Of a stretch of DNA of 64,000 nucleotides, positions 12,509 to 23,240 are shown piece by piece. This stretch comes from Pogonophryne albipinna (lineage: Eukaryota; Chordata; Actinopteri; Perciformes; Artedidraconidae). The DNA is taken from the NCBI GenBank assembly GCA_028583405.1, contig JAPTMU010000164.1:362144-426143 (forward strand). The letters run 5' to 3'. Numbering within the stretch: position 1 is the first letter of the stretch; each line of letters starts with the position of its first letter. Both the position numbers and the translations under genes were made by a program. The notes beneath the pieces are model-generated. The model had not been told where the DNA came from, did no database searches, and saw only the letters and a program-made list of their open reading frames with translations.

Positions 12509-14405
12509 CAGGATTTGTTATCCCGGGGGACTCCCGAGGCAGTTGCAAGGTACCGACAGGCCCGAAGGGCAGCAGCCTCATCCGTGGCAGAGGCAAAGCA
12601 GCGGGTGTGGGAGAAGTTCGGAGAGGACATGGAGAAGGACTTTCGGGCGGCACCAAAGTTGTTCTGGAAAACTCTCCGACACCTCAGGAGGGGGAAGCAG
12701 GGAACCATCCAAGCTGTGTACAGTAAGGATGGGACGTTGTTGACCTCAACTGATGGAGTGTTGGGGCGTTGGAAGGAACACTTTGAGGAACTCCTGAACC
12801 CGACAACTCCGCCCTCTATGTTAGAGGCAGAGCTGGAGTATGACGGGGGATCGGCGCCAATCTCCCGGGGGGAGGTCACTGAGGTTGTTAAACAACTCCA
12901 CAGTGGCAAAGCCCCGGGGGTAGATGAGATCCGCCCAGAAATGCTGAAGGCTCTGGGTGTTGAGGGACTGTCATGGTTGACACGTCTCATCAACATTGCG
13001 TGGAAGTCGGAAACAGTACCGAAGGAGTGGCAGACCGGGGTGGTGGTTCCCATTTTTAAAAAGGGGGATCAGAGGGTGTGTGCCAATTACAGAGGCATCA
13101 CACTACTCAGCCTCCCCGGGAAAGTTTACTCTAAGGTACTCGAAAGGAGTGTCAGGCCGATTGTCGAACCTCAGATTGAAAAGGAACAATGCGGATTCCG
13201 TCCTGGTCGTGGAACGACGGATCAGCTTTTTACTCTCGCAAGGATCCTGGAGGGGGCCTGGGAGTACACTTATCCGGTCTACATGTGTTTTTTTGGACTT
13301 GGAGAAGGCGTATGACCGGGTTCCCAGGGAGTTACTGTGGGAGGTGCTACGGGAGTATGGGGTGAGGGTGTCTCTACTCAGGGCCATCCAATCTCTGTAC
13401 TCCCAAAGCGAGAGCTGTGTCCGGGTCCTCGGCAGTAAGTCGGACCCATTTCCGGTGAGGGTTGGCCTCCGCCAGGGCTGCGCTTTGTCACCAATCCTGT
13501 TTGAAATATACATGGATCGGATTTCGAGGCGTAGTCATGGGGGAGGGGGTCTGCAGTTCGGTGGACTAAGGATTGCACCACTGCTTTTTGCAGATGATGT
13601 GGTTCTGATGGCTTCATCGGTCTGCGACCTTCAGCACTCACTGGATCGGTTCGCAACCGAGTGTGAAGCGGCTGGGATGAGGATCAGCACCTCCAAATCT
13701 GAGGCCATGGTTCTCAGCAGGAAACCGATGGACTGTCCATCCAAGGGAATGAGTCCTTACCCCAAGTGAAGGAGTTCAAGTATCTCGGGGTCTTGTTCTC
13801 GAGTGAGGGAACAATGGAGCGTGAGATGGGCCGGAGAATCGGAGCAGCGGGAGCGGTACTGCAGTCGCTTTACCGCACCGTTGTGACGAAAAGGGAGCTG
13901 AGCCAGAAGGCAAAGCTCTCTGTCTACCGGGCCATTTTCGTTCCTACCCTCACCTATGGTCATGAAGGATGGGTCATGACCGAAAGAACGAGATCGCGGA
14001 TACAAGCGGCCGAGATGGGTTTTCTCCGCAGGGTGGCTGGTGTCTCCCTTAGGGATAAGGTGAGAAGTTCGGTCATCAGGGAGGGACTCGGAGTTGAGCC
14101 GCTCCTCCTTCGCGTCGAAAGGAGCCAGTTGAGGTGGTTCGGGCACCTAGTTAGGATGCCACCTGGGCGCCTCCCTAGGGAGGTGTTCCAGGCACGTCCA
14201 GCTGGGAAGAGACCAAGGGGTAGACCTAGGACCAGGTGGAGGGATTATATCTCTTCGCTGGCCTGGGAGCGCCTTGGGATCCCCCAGTCAGAGCTGGTTG
14301 ATGTCGCCAGGGAAAAGGAAGTTTGGGGCTCTCTGCTGGAACTGCTACCCCCGCGACCTGACCACGGATTAGCGGAAGAAGATGGATGGATGGATGGATG
14401 GATGT
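12509..14405 (+). pseudogene. Rex3-like (RTE clade) LINE, reverse transcriptase, 5' end lost in gap
   Basis: A non-LTR retrotransposon fragment. Frame 1 (12515 to about 13295) holds the finger region with VVVPIFKKGD, NYRGITLLS and CGFRPGRGTTDQ. After a shift at a T run near 13290, the next frame carries the palm motifs FLDLEKAYDRVP, GLRQGCALSPILF and the catalytic LLFADDVVLM. A second shift near 13740-13748 leads to the thumb and tail (13766-14407) with EFKYLGVLFSSEG and a C-terminal RGRPRTRWRDYI block. It ends in a short (GATG)n repeat at 14383-14404, the tail reported for Rex3 elements. The endonuclease is missing, presumably in or beyond the gap. Two frameshifts make it non-functional. Confidence 0.88.
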
Positions 14406-14537
14406 GAGGATCTAAGGACAGAGGGTGTCGTATTGTCATACTGATATTTTGTACAAACTGTGAAGTCCACTGAGACAAATGTAACATTTGTGATATTGGG
14501 CTATATAAATAAACAATGATTGATTGATTGATTGATT
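14406..14537 (+). mobile_element. 3' tail of an L2-like LINE
   Basis: About 130 bp that matches, in opposite orientation, the 3' end of the larger LINE at 16021. Shared parts include GTCGTATTGTCATACTGATA and GATATTGGGCTATATAAATA. It ends in a (TGAT)n tail and passes straight into satellite. It abuts the Rex3 tail. Confidence 0.75.
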
Positions 14538-16020
14538 GCATTGACCAGCAAAAGTTAACAAGCTGCATTGACCATTATTATTTAACGAGCTGCGTTGACC
14601 ATTATTACTCAACGAGCTGCATTGACGAGCGCGAGTTAACCAGCTGCATTGATGAGCATGAGTTAATGAGTTACATTGACCAGCATTAGTTAACGAGCTG
14701 CATTGACGAGCACGAGTTAACGAGCTGCATTGATGAGCATGAGTTAACGAGCTACATTGACCAGCACTTGTTAACGAGCTGCCTTGACCAGCACGAGTTA
14801 ACGAGAGGCATTGACCATTATTAGTTAACGAGCTGCATTGATGAGCATGAGTTAACGAGCTGCATTGACCATTATTAGTTAACGAGCTGCATTGACCAGC
14901 ATTAGTTAACGAGCTGCATTGATGAGCATTAGTTAATGAGCTGCATTGATCAGCACAAGTTAACGAGCTGCATTAACCAGCACAAGTTAACGAGCAGCAT
15001 TGACCAGCACAAGTTAACGAGCGGCATTGACCATTATTAGTTAACGAGCTGCATTGATGAGCATGAGTTAACGAGCTGCATTGACCATTATTAGTTAACG
15101 AGCTGCATTGACCAGCATTAGTTAACGAGCTGCATTGACCAGCATTAGTTAACGAGCTGCATTGACCAGCATTAGTTAACGAGCTGCATTGACCAGCATT
15201 AGTTAACGAGCTGCAATGACCAGCATTAGTTAACGAGCTGCATTGACCAGCATTAGTTAACAAGCTGCATTGACCAGCACAAGTTAACGAGCTGGATTGA
15301 CCAGCACAAGTTAACGAGCTGCATTGACCGGCATTAGTTAACGAGCTGCATTGAACAGCAAAAGTTAACGAGCTGCATTGACCAGCATTAGTTAACGAGC
15401 TGCATTGACCAGCATTAGTTAACGAGTTGCATTGAACAGCAAAAGTTAACGAGCTGCATTGACCAGCATTAGTTAACGAGCTGCATTGAACAGCAAAAGT
15501 TAACGAGCTGCATTGACCATTATTAGTTAACGAGCTGCATTGAACAGTATTAGTTAACGAGCTGCATTGACGAGCATTAATTAACGAGCTGCATTGACCA
15601 TTATTAGTCAACGAGCTGCATTGACGAGCACCAGTTAATGAGCTGCATTGATGAACATGAGTTAACGAGCTGCATTGATGAGCATGAGTTAACGAGCTAT
15701 ATTGACCAGCATTAGTTAACGAGCTACATTGACCATTATTAGTTAACGAGCTGCATTGACCAGCATTAGTTAACAAGCTGCATTGACCATTATTACTGTA
15801 GTTAACGAGCTGCATTGACCATTATTAGTTAACAAGCTGCATTGACCAGCATTAGTCAACAAGCTGCATTGACCAGCATTAGTTAACGAGCTGCATTGAC
15901 CAGCATTAGTTAACGAGCTGCATTGACCAGCATTATTTAACAAGCTGCATTGACCAGCATGAGTTAACGATCTGCATTGAACAGCACAATTTAACGAGCT
16001 GCATTGACTATTATTAGTTA
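14538..16020. repeat. 27-bp satellite, block 5
   Basis: Same monomer family with extra variants (GATGAGCATGAG, CACGAG). It continues the satellite on the far side of the Rex3/L2-tail island and ends at the 3' terminus of the antisense L2-like LINE. Confidence 0.97.
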
Positions 16021-16607
16021 TTTATTTAGCCCAATATCACAAATGTTACATTTGTCTCAGTGGACTCCACAGTTTGTACAGAATATCAGTATGACAATAC
16101 GACATCCTCTGTCCTTAGACCCTCTGTCCTTTGACCCTGACATCGTACAAGGAAACACTTCCAGAGCAAACCCCCAGTTTAAAGGGGAACATGGGAGAAA
16201 CCTCAGGGAGAGCAACAGAGGAGGGATCCCTCTCCCAGGACGGACAGACGTGCAATAGATGCCGTGTGTAAATCGAAGAGATAATTTGCAACATAGGTAG
16301 TCCAAATGTTTGGAAATGCATGTGTGTATAATAGGAAGATGAATCCACAAGGATATCCATCCAGGACTCATGATCCAGGACCACAGCCACGACTCAAGAT
16401 CCAGGGCTCGTGATCCAGGACTCAGGACCACAGCAACAGGACCATCCATGACTCCGGATCCCGGCGTATATAGACACCAAAAAGAAAGAAATTTGGGGAA
16501 GCTGGGTTATACGGAACATGAGAGTACACAGGTATAGACAGAGGGAAGGAAGAAATAAGATGTCCCCCGACAAACTAAGCCTATATCAACAAAACTAGGG
16601 GCTGAAT
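16021..16607 (-). mobile_element. 3' UTR of antisense L2-like LINE
   Basis: Reads on the minus strand from the end of ORF2 to a terminal AATAAATAAC-type tail next to the satellite. It contains the same terminal 110 bp as the fragment at 14406-14537, plus short CAGGACTCATGATCC-like direct repeats at about 16360-16440. No coding potential. Confidence 0.7.
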
Positions 16608-19600
16608 CTAATCAGCCCTAACTATAAGCTTTATCAAAAAGGAAGGTCTTAAGCGCACTCTTAAAAACGGATAGGGTGTCTGCCGCCGAACACAAACTGG
16701 AAGCTGATTCCACAAATGTGGAGCTTGATAAGAAAAGGCTCTGGCTCCCATTGTACTTTTAGAGACTCTAGGAACAACCAACAACCCTGCATTCTTGGAA
16801 CGCAATGCCCTAGTAGGACTGTGAAGCTGACAATTGAGCGGCCCGACCAAGCAAGGAGGCAGAGGCAGAACGTCCAAAAATATAACCCGGTGTGGGCATT
16901 TATTAAATCAGACACATGATTCACAGCCTCAATCCGGCTGAACATGTGCACACCGTCAACAACCACAGGGATTTTACACCACACTACCAGCCTCCCAACA
17001 GACAGGGCAACAGAGCCTAAATACACACCCACACTAATCAAACCAACGGGACACAGGTGAGGGGGGAGGAGACAACACAGGGCACCAGGTGCACACAATC
17101 AGCAAACAGACATGGGGATAGGGGAACACTTTTCAACATAAAACCAGGAAACAGAGACAGACAAACTAAAACACAGACAGATGCACAAACTACATACACT
17201 TTGCCAATGAAGCTACAGAATCCGTAACGGAGGCCGAGATCTATGTCCCCAGAGATCACCTCCGTTACAAGGACAGTAGGGTATAATGAGTTCTTTAAGG
17301 TAAGATGGCGCCTGCCCATTAAGGGCTTTGTAGGCGAGAAGAAGAATTTTAAATTCTATCCTGTGTTCTATAGGGAGCCAGTGTAAGGCAGCCAGAACAG
17401 GAGTAATGTGGTCCCTTTTCCAAACTCTGGTTAGTACACGAGCTGCAGCATTTTGAATCAGCTGAAGCCACTTGACTGACTTCTTGGTACACCCTGATAA
17501 TAAGGAGTTACAATAATCCAGCCTTGAAGTAACAAATGCATGGACTAGTTTCTCTGCATCGTTTTGAGGCAAGATATGCCTGATTTTTGCAATGTTACGT
17601 AGATGGAAGTAGGCGGTCCTTGAAATTGATTTTATGTGGGCGTTAAAGGATAAATCCTGATCAAATATAACACCAAGATTCCTTACAGTCTGACTGGAGG
17701 CCAAATTAATGCCATCCATAGTTAGTATATCTTTAGATAATTTGTTTCGTAGATTCTTCGGGCCGAGTACAATAACTTCAGTTTTGGTCCTGTCAAAAAG
17801 TTTAAAGTCATCCACATTTTTAAGTCCTTGAGGCAGTCTTGAATTTTATTTAGATGATTAATTTCATCAGGCTTGATTGATCAATATAGTTGAGTATCAT
17901 CCGCATAACAATGAAAGTTTACAGGATGATTCTTTATAATATTGCCTAACGGAAGCATATAAAATGTGAACAAAATAGGTCCGATCACTGAGCCCTGTGG
18001 CACTCCATGGCTAACTTTGGTTTGCATAGAAGATTCATCGTTGACACGTACAAACTGAGAGCGTTCAGATAGATAGGACCTAAACCAGCCTAAAGCAGTT
18101 CCCTGTATGCCAACTAAGTGCTCTAGTCTTTGCAATAAGATATCATGATCGATAGTATCAAATGCAGCACTGAGATCGAGCAAAACAAGAATAGAGACAT
18201 GTCCCTTGTCTGAGGCTATTAGAATGTCATTTGTGACTTTAACCAGAGCTGTCTCTGTGCTATGATGTGTTCTAAAGCCAGACTGAAAATCTTCAAATAA
18301 ATCATTGTTTTTTAAGTAATCACACAGCTGTTTAGCGACCGCTTTCTCAAGAGTCTTTGAGAGGAACGGAAGATTAGAAATAGGTCTATAATTGGCTAAA
18401 ACCTCTGGATCAAGGTTGTGCTTTTTAAGAAGTGGTTTTATCACAGCTACTTTGAATGATTGTGGAACATAGCCTGATAATAAAGACATATTCATAATAT
18501 TTAATAAAGAAGTGCTAATTAATGGAAAAACTTCCTTCAACAGCTTAGTTGGAATTGGGACTAACATACACGTTGATGGTTTAGAAGAGAGAATCATTGA
18601 ATCTAATTGTTCAAGGTTAATGGCTGAAAAGCATTATAGTTTACTATCTAGTGTAATATTAGAACTTACGTTTCCGGGAGCTGTTGATAACACTATACTG
18701 GTCAAAGGCAAGAGGTCATTAATTTTGTTTCTAAGAGTAACAATCTTATCATTAAAAAAGCACATAAAATCATTACTACTGAGTGCTATGGGAATAGAAG
18801 GCTCAATGGAGCTGTGGCTCTCTGTCAGCCTGGCTACAGTGCTGAAAAGAAATCTTGCATTATTCTTATTCTCATCTATTAATGAAGAGTATTAGGCTGC
18901 TCTCGCTTTACGCAGTGCTTTCTTATATTCATTGAGAGTAATATGCCAAATTAAACGAGTTTCTTCATGTTTAGTGGAACGCCATATCCTTTCAAGTTGT
19001 CTCGACTTTTGCTTTATTTTGCGGGTTTCGGCATTATGCCATGGAGCTAATCTATGTTGTTTTATTTTTCTTCTTTTTCAAAGGAGCAACAGAGTCTAAT
19101 TTTATTCGCAGCGCATCTGTAGCACTATCAACAACATGATCAATTTGGGGTGGTGTACATTTTGTATAAGTTTCCTCCCCTACATGCAGACATGCTATCG
19201 AGTTAAGTATTGGTGGAATCTCTTCCTTAAATTTGGCTATAGCACTAACAGATAGGTTTCTGCTGCAGGAGCTTTTGACTAATGCTTTGTAGTCTAGTAA
19301 CAGTACTTCAAAAGTTACTAAGAAATGGTCGGATAAAGCAGGATTATGCGGTTCGACTAATAGTTGCTCAATTTCAATACCATAAGTCAGAACAAGGTCG
19401 AGAGTGTGATTATAGCAGTGGGTTGGTTTATTTACACTCTGACAGAAACCAACAAAATCTAATATAGAGTTAAATGCAACAGTAAGGCTATTTTTATCAT
19501 CGTCAACATGAATATTAAAGTCACCTACGATAATTACTTTATCTGTTTTAAGAACCAAAGTTGATAAAAACTCAGAGAATTCTGATAAGAATTCTGAATA

Positions 19601-19972
19601 AGGACCTGGTGCATGGTACACTGTAACAAATAAGATTGGCTGCAAAGTGTTCCAGGTTGGATGCGTAAGACTAAAAACGAGACTTTCAAAGGAGGTATAA
19701 TTTAATTTTGGTTTAGTATTGATAAGTAAACTTGAGTCAAAGATTGCTGCAACTCCACCTCCTCGGCCCACGCCTCGGGCAATATGAGTATTGATATGGC
19801 TGTGTGGAGTGGCCTCATTTATGCTGACATATTCTTCATGTCTCAACCAAGTTTCAGTGAGACAGCATATATCAATATTATAATCTGATATTAAATCATT
19901 TACCAATATTGCTTTAGATGCTAGAGATCTTATGTTTAAGAGACCACATTTAATCTTCCTGTTTTGTTGCAC
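16608..19972 (-). pseudogene. ORF2 of L2-like LINE: endonuclease plus reverse transcriptase, broken
   Basis: Minus-strand order. The AP-type endonuclease is 19972-19052, with LLNIRSLASKA, CLTETWL, VGDFNIHVDD and the SDH motif in ALSDHFLVTFEV. The reverse transcriptase is 18597-17881, with [50 protein letters not shown] and the catalytic CYADDTQLY. Thumb and tail are 17815-17275 and 16814-16608, with NLGVIFDQDLSF, RLDYCNSLLSG, RITPVLAALHWLP-like residues and LWNQLPV. The gene is broken by an in-frame stop and a shift between RT and thumb (about 17816-17880), a break between endonuclease and RT (18598-19051), and a solo LTR inserted at 16820. Clade (L2) is inferred from motif style. The two halves around the solo LTR rejoin in frame. 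Confidence 0.85.
16820..17269 (-). mobile_element. 450-bp solo LTR inserted in the LINE
   Basis: On the minus strand it starts TGTAACGGAGG and ends CAGCTTCACA, the TG...CA form of LTRs. It is flanked by a perfect 5-bp target duplication (AGGAC on the plus strand, 16815-16819 and 17270-17274). No internal region is present, so it is a recombination remnant. The 5' 45 bp can fold as a hairpin (GTAACGGAGG / CCTCCGTTAC). An AATAAATGCC segment near its 3' part suits an LTR polyadenylation signal. The 5-bp duplication and layout suit Ty3/gypsy, but that is inference. Confidence 0.85.
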
Positions 19973-20013
19973 TGTAGTAGTTGTTACATTTACTTTTATT
20001 AGGTTATTATGTA

Positions 20014-20422
20014 TGATGAAGCCATATCTAGGAGCTTATATTATTTAATAGTTATCCATTTATTTTATTGTTCTTTTTTGTTTATAGTAAATCTTCCTGT
20101 TAATTCTTAAGTTGATCAAATAAGTGTATAATACTATGCCTCTGTTTTTGTAAAGGCAGCCTTTGGGCGCCGGGGGAGGGGAGACCTGCTCATTATAAAT
20201 ATGGGAAACAGGTGGTAGTGAGCGGCGCACCCGGTAGGCTTATGGTTTTTTACCATCGGGTAAGAAGGAAGAGAAATGCTTGATGTGTTTATAATAAATC
20301 GCACTGAAACGACTTTTGCTCGGACCTTGATTTTTACCCATGCGTAAGATTCGCTGACGGGTGCCTCAGCGGCACTTTGCGTTATATTTCTTTCATTTAT
20401 TTTTATGATTTTGGCCGCTATA
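20014..20422 (+). repeat. 5' LTR of the BEL/Pao element
   Basis: Starts TGATGAAGCC and ends GGCCGCTATA. Inside are an AATAAA at about 20291-20296 and a GC-rich palindromic part near 20160-20240. The same 409 bp recurs at the 3' end. Confidence 0.9.
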
Positions 20423-20857
20423 TAGTAAAAAACCCGCCTCATGAATGGATACTATTTTTTTGAAAACCATTTTTCTGTGGATGGCCCGCTGCAAAGAGGG
20501 TTACAAGGATTTCCTTATTGCAACTCCCGGGAGTCGCGTGGAAAAGAGGACAGACGCCGGCCTCGTTTTGGAAATGTTTGTACGCGAGGCAGAGCGTGTG
20601 GGACTCGTGAGTAAACAAGAGGAAAAAAGGAATGAGTCATGCTTGTTGTGATTTAATCAATGGATGCATACGCAAATGAACATATGAGCCAAACGTGTCA
20701 AATTTTGTGGATGGAATGATTAAACGTTTCATCAAAGAAATAAGGACGTCTGTGCATGCCAGTTTTACGCACGCTGCGGAGAACAGCGTTATGGATTAAC
20801 GCAGACGCAATCTGATCATAGGGATTTAATACAATTAAAAGCAACTCTCAAGTAAAA
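20423..20857 (+). other. BEL/Pao leader between 5' LTR and gag
   Basis: Untranslated leader of the element. The primer-binding site should lie directly after 20422, but I could not match it to a tRNA by eye. A short open frame at 20445-20651 overlaps it and has no recognisable domain. Confidence 0.6.
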
Positions 20858-22705
20858 ATGACTGAACCTAAAACTGCCAAGGAGGCAGAGGATCTTTTAA
20901 AATCCCTCACGGCCACACGCAGAGGGAAACTTGGAGTGTGCACAAGAAAACTAAATGAAACTAAAGCCCTGCTCACTGACGGTGGAAATGTTGATGATGT
21001 TGATGATTTCATGGATATGTTTAAAACTGATATGGATGAATTCAATAAAGTGCATAATTCTCTCCAACAACTCTTATCTGAAGAGGAAAAGGACATTGAT
21101 GTAACAGACTGGTATGAACCCAGAATTATGAACTTTAATTACTTTGCAAAGGAAGTTAAAGCATGGAGAAGAGAACGTATTGCACAACTACAAGTTGATC
21201 CACTCGACAGTATCTCCAATGCCTCCAAAAGGACTACAACATCAAGGGCCTCCTCTGCTGCTAAGTTAGCATCAGCAGAAAGGGCAGCTCTGGAGGCTAA
21301 GTCTGCTGCTTTAAAGGACATGCATGCACTGCGACTGGAGGAAACCATTCTCAAATCAAAGATTGAAAAGATGGAGATGGAATCACAGATTGCAGCAGCA
21401 GATGCCAAAATGAGGGTACTTCTCAGCCCAAATGAGGATGATCATCTTGGTGATGCTATGAATGCTTATTTAGATGAAGGTAAACTGGACAATGTGGAGC
21501 AAATGTATACAGACACTTCTGTCTTGGAATTGATTGAAGTAGCTGCTGTACCTAAAACTCCACTACATAGAACAATTGTGGATTTCCATAAAAGATCTCA
21601 GCAAGCAAATGGTGCATCAAGCCCACAACTGGAAAATCCTGCAATCAACATTTTTACTCAGGAAAACCTCAACACACTGGCACAGAGACAAAAGGACATA
21701 GCTGATCTCATGATAATGCAACAAAATCTATCCCTGCTACCTAAGAGAGAGGTGCCTGTGTTTAATGGTGACCCACTCTCTTATCAACCTTTCATGCATG
21801 CATTCAGATACCTAATTGAAGAGAAAACTAGTAACTGCCAGGACAGGCTCTACTTTCTTGAACAGTTTACATCAGTTCAAGCCAGAGATCTGGTCCGTAG
21901 CTGTCTTCACATGGATGCACCAAGAGGATATTCAGAGGCCATGCAACTTTTAAAGAGACATTATGGAAATGAAATGAAAATTGCAAATGCTTATCTGGAT
22001 AAGGCACTCAACTGGACAGCTATCAAGCCAGATGATGGAAAATCTCTTCATGCCTACTCACTATACCTAAGAGAATGCCTTAACACCATGCAGGACTTGG
22101 AGTACATGGATGAGCTAGACGTCACATCAACGTTAAGACTAATTGTATCCAAGCTACCATATAAGCTCAGGGAAAGATGGCGCACAACAGCGTATGAAGA
22201 ATTTCAAAAGAAAAACATCAGAGCTAGATTCAAACATCTGGTCGAATTCACCGAAAAGCATTCTGACATATTATTACACCCAGTGTTTGGAGAAATTAAA
22301 GACTCAAATCCCACTAAAAGGATAATCACCAACAATAGGACAACTGACCTCAGAACACCTAAAAGGAGCAGTAGCTTTGCCACGGATGTCGCCGCAACTG
22401 ACCATTATGACACCAGGCTACAGGCATTTAAGGTGCAGCAACCCACCTACATCAAAGCTGCCCCTGCAACCCTATGTAGTTTCTGTCAAGGCAGGCATGC
22501 AGTAGTGGACTGCATAAAACTCAAATCAGAGCCTCACGACCAAAAGGTTAATTATCTAAAGACAAATGGTTACTGTTTTGGTTGCCTTAAGAAGGGTCAC
22601 ATGAGCAAAGACTGTACATTGAAGCTAAACTGTCTAACATGCCAAAGGAAACATCCAACACTGCTGCATATTGATGAATTAAATTCAAAACAAGTCACCC
22701 TCTAA
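20858..22705 (+). CDS. BEL/Pao Gag, 615 aa
   Basis: Capsid-type structural protein of the retrotransposon. The intact frame begins ATGACTGAACC. Residues about 90-190 are rich in Ala, Glu, Lys and Arg and are likely coiled coil. Residues about 295-445 match the Pao-type gag core (DUF1759-like: PVFNGDPLSYQPFMHAF, then QLLKRHYGN). Two C-terminal zinc-knuckle-like motifs are CSFCQGRHAVVDC at about 538 and CFGCLKKGHMSKDC at about 572, which would bind RNA. The frame stops at TAA 22703-22705. Pol continues in another frame that overlaps the end of gag (open from 22683). BEL elements often encode one gag-pol frame, so this shift may be a mutation or a programmed event. The sequence cannot decide. 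Confidence 0.88.
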   Translation: MTEPKTAKEAEDLLKSLTATRRGKLGVCTRKLNETKALLTDGGNVDDVDDFMDMFKTDMDEFNKVHNSLQQLLSEEEKDIDVTDWYEPRIMNFNYFAKEVKAWRRERIAQLQVDPLDSISNASKRTTTSRASSAAKLASAERAALEAKSAALKDMHALRLEETILKSKIEKMEMESQIAAADAKMRVLLSPNEDDHLGDAMNAYLDEGKLDNVEQMYTDTSVLELIEVAAVPKTPLHRTIVDFHKRSQQANGASSPQLENPAINIFTQENLNTLAQRQKDIADLMIMQQNLSLLPKREVPVFNGDPLSYQPFMHAFRYLIEEKTSNCQDRLYFLEQFTSVQARDLVRSCLHMDAPRGYSEAMQLLKRHYGNEMKIANAYLDKALNWTAIKPDDGKSLHAYSLYLRECLNTMQDLEYMDELDVTSTLRLIVSKLPYKLRERWRTTAYEEFQKKNIRARFKHLVEFTEKHSDILLHPVFGEIKDSNPTKRIITNNRTTDLRTPKRSSSFATDVAATDHYDTRLQAFKVQQPTYIKAAPATLCSFCQGRHAVVDCIKLKSEPHDQKVNYLKTNGYCFGCLKKGHMSKDCTLKLNCLTCQRKHPTLLHIDELNSKQVTL

Positions 22706-23240
22706 AACAGTAGAACAGAACCAAAGCGAGCGTCCATCAGCCGGTGAGGATTGTGCCCTTGCTATTGTTCCGGTGCAAGTTAAAGCAGCAAAAGGAAGCA
22801 AGTATATTCAAACCTACGCCTTTCTTGACCCGGGGAGCACGGCCACATTCTGTACTGAAAACTTAATGAACCAACTGAATACTAAAGGACGAAAGACTGA
22901 AATTCTACTCTGCACAATGGGACAAAAAAGGAATGCAAAAAGCTATGAAATCACAGGTCTGGAAATAGGAAACATAGATGGAGAACAATTTATCAACTTG
23001 CCCAAAGTGTACACACAAACTAAGATTCCTGTCTCAAAGGAAAACCTTCTCACACACTCCGATCTTGAAAAATGGCCTCATCTCAGTCAGATCCAAATCA
23101 AGGAAATTGATGCAGACATTGAAATGCTGATAGGGATGAATGTTCCCAAAGCCTTGGAACCCTGGGATATAATCCACAGTCAGGGTAATGGACCATATGC
23201 AGTGAAGACAATGTTTGGATGGGTGGTCAATGGGCCCACT
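22706..23240 (+). pseudogene. BEL/Pao protease region of pol
   Basis: An aspartic-protease-like segment with TYAFLDPGSTATFC, the Pao variant of the active-site motif (D-P-G-S in place of D-S/T-G). It reads in the frame offset from gag and loses the frame at about 23235, where translation meets a stop at 23270. The next part of pol continues in a different frame. Described as a fragment. No joined product is given. Confidence 0.8.

Noticed and set aside
11320..13053. Long frames spanning the N runs (also 37762-39115)
   Set aside because: Unknown bases were translated as open codons. The frames join unrelated sequence.
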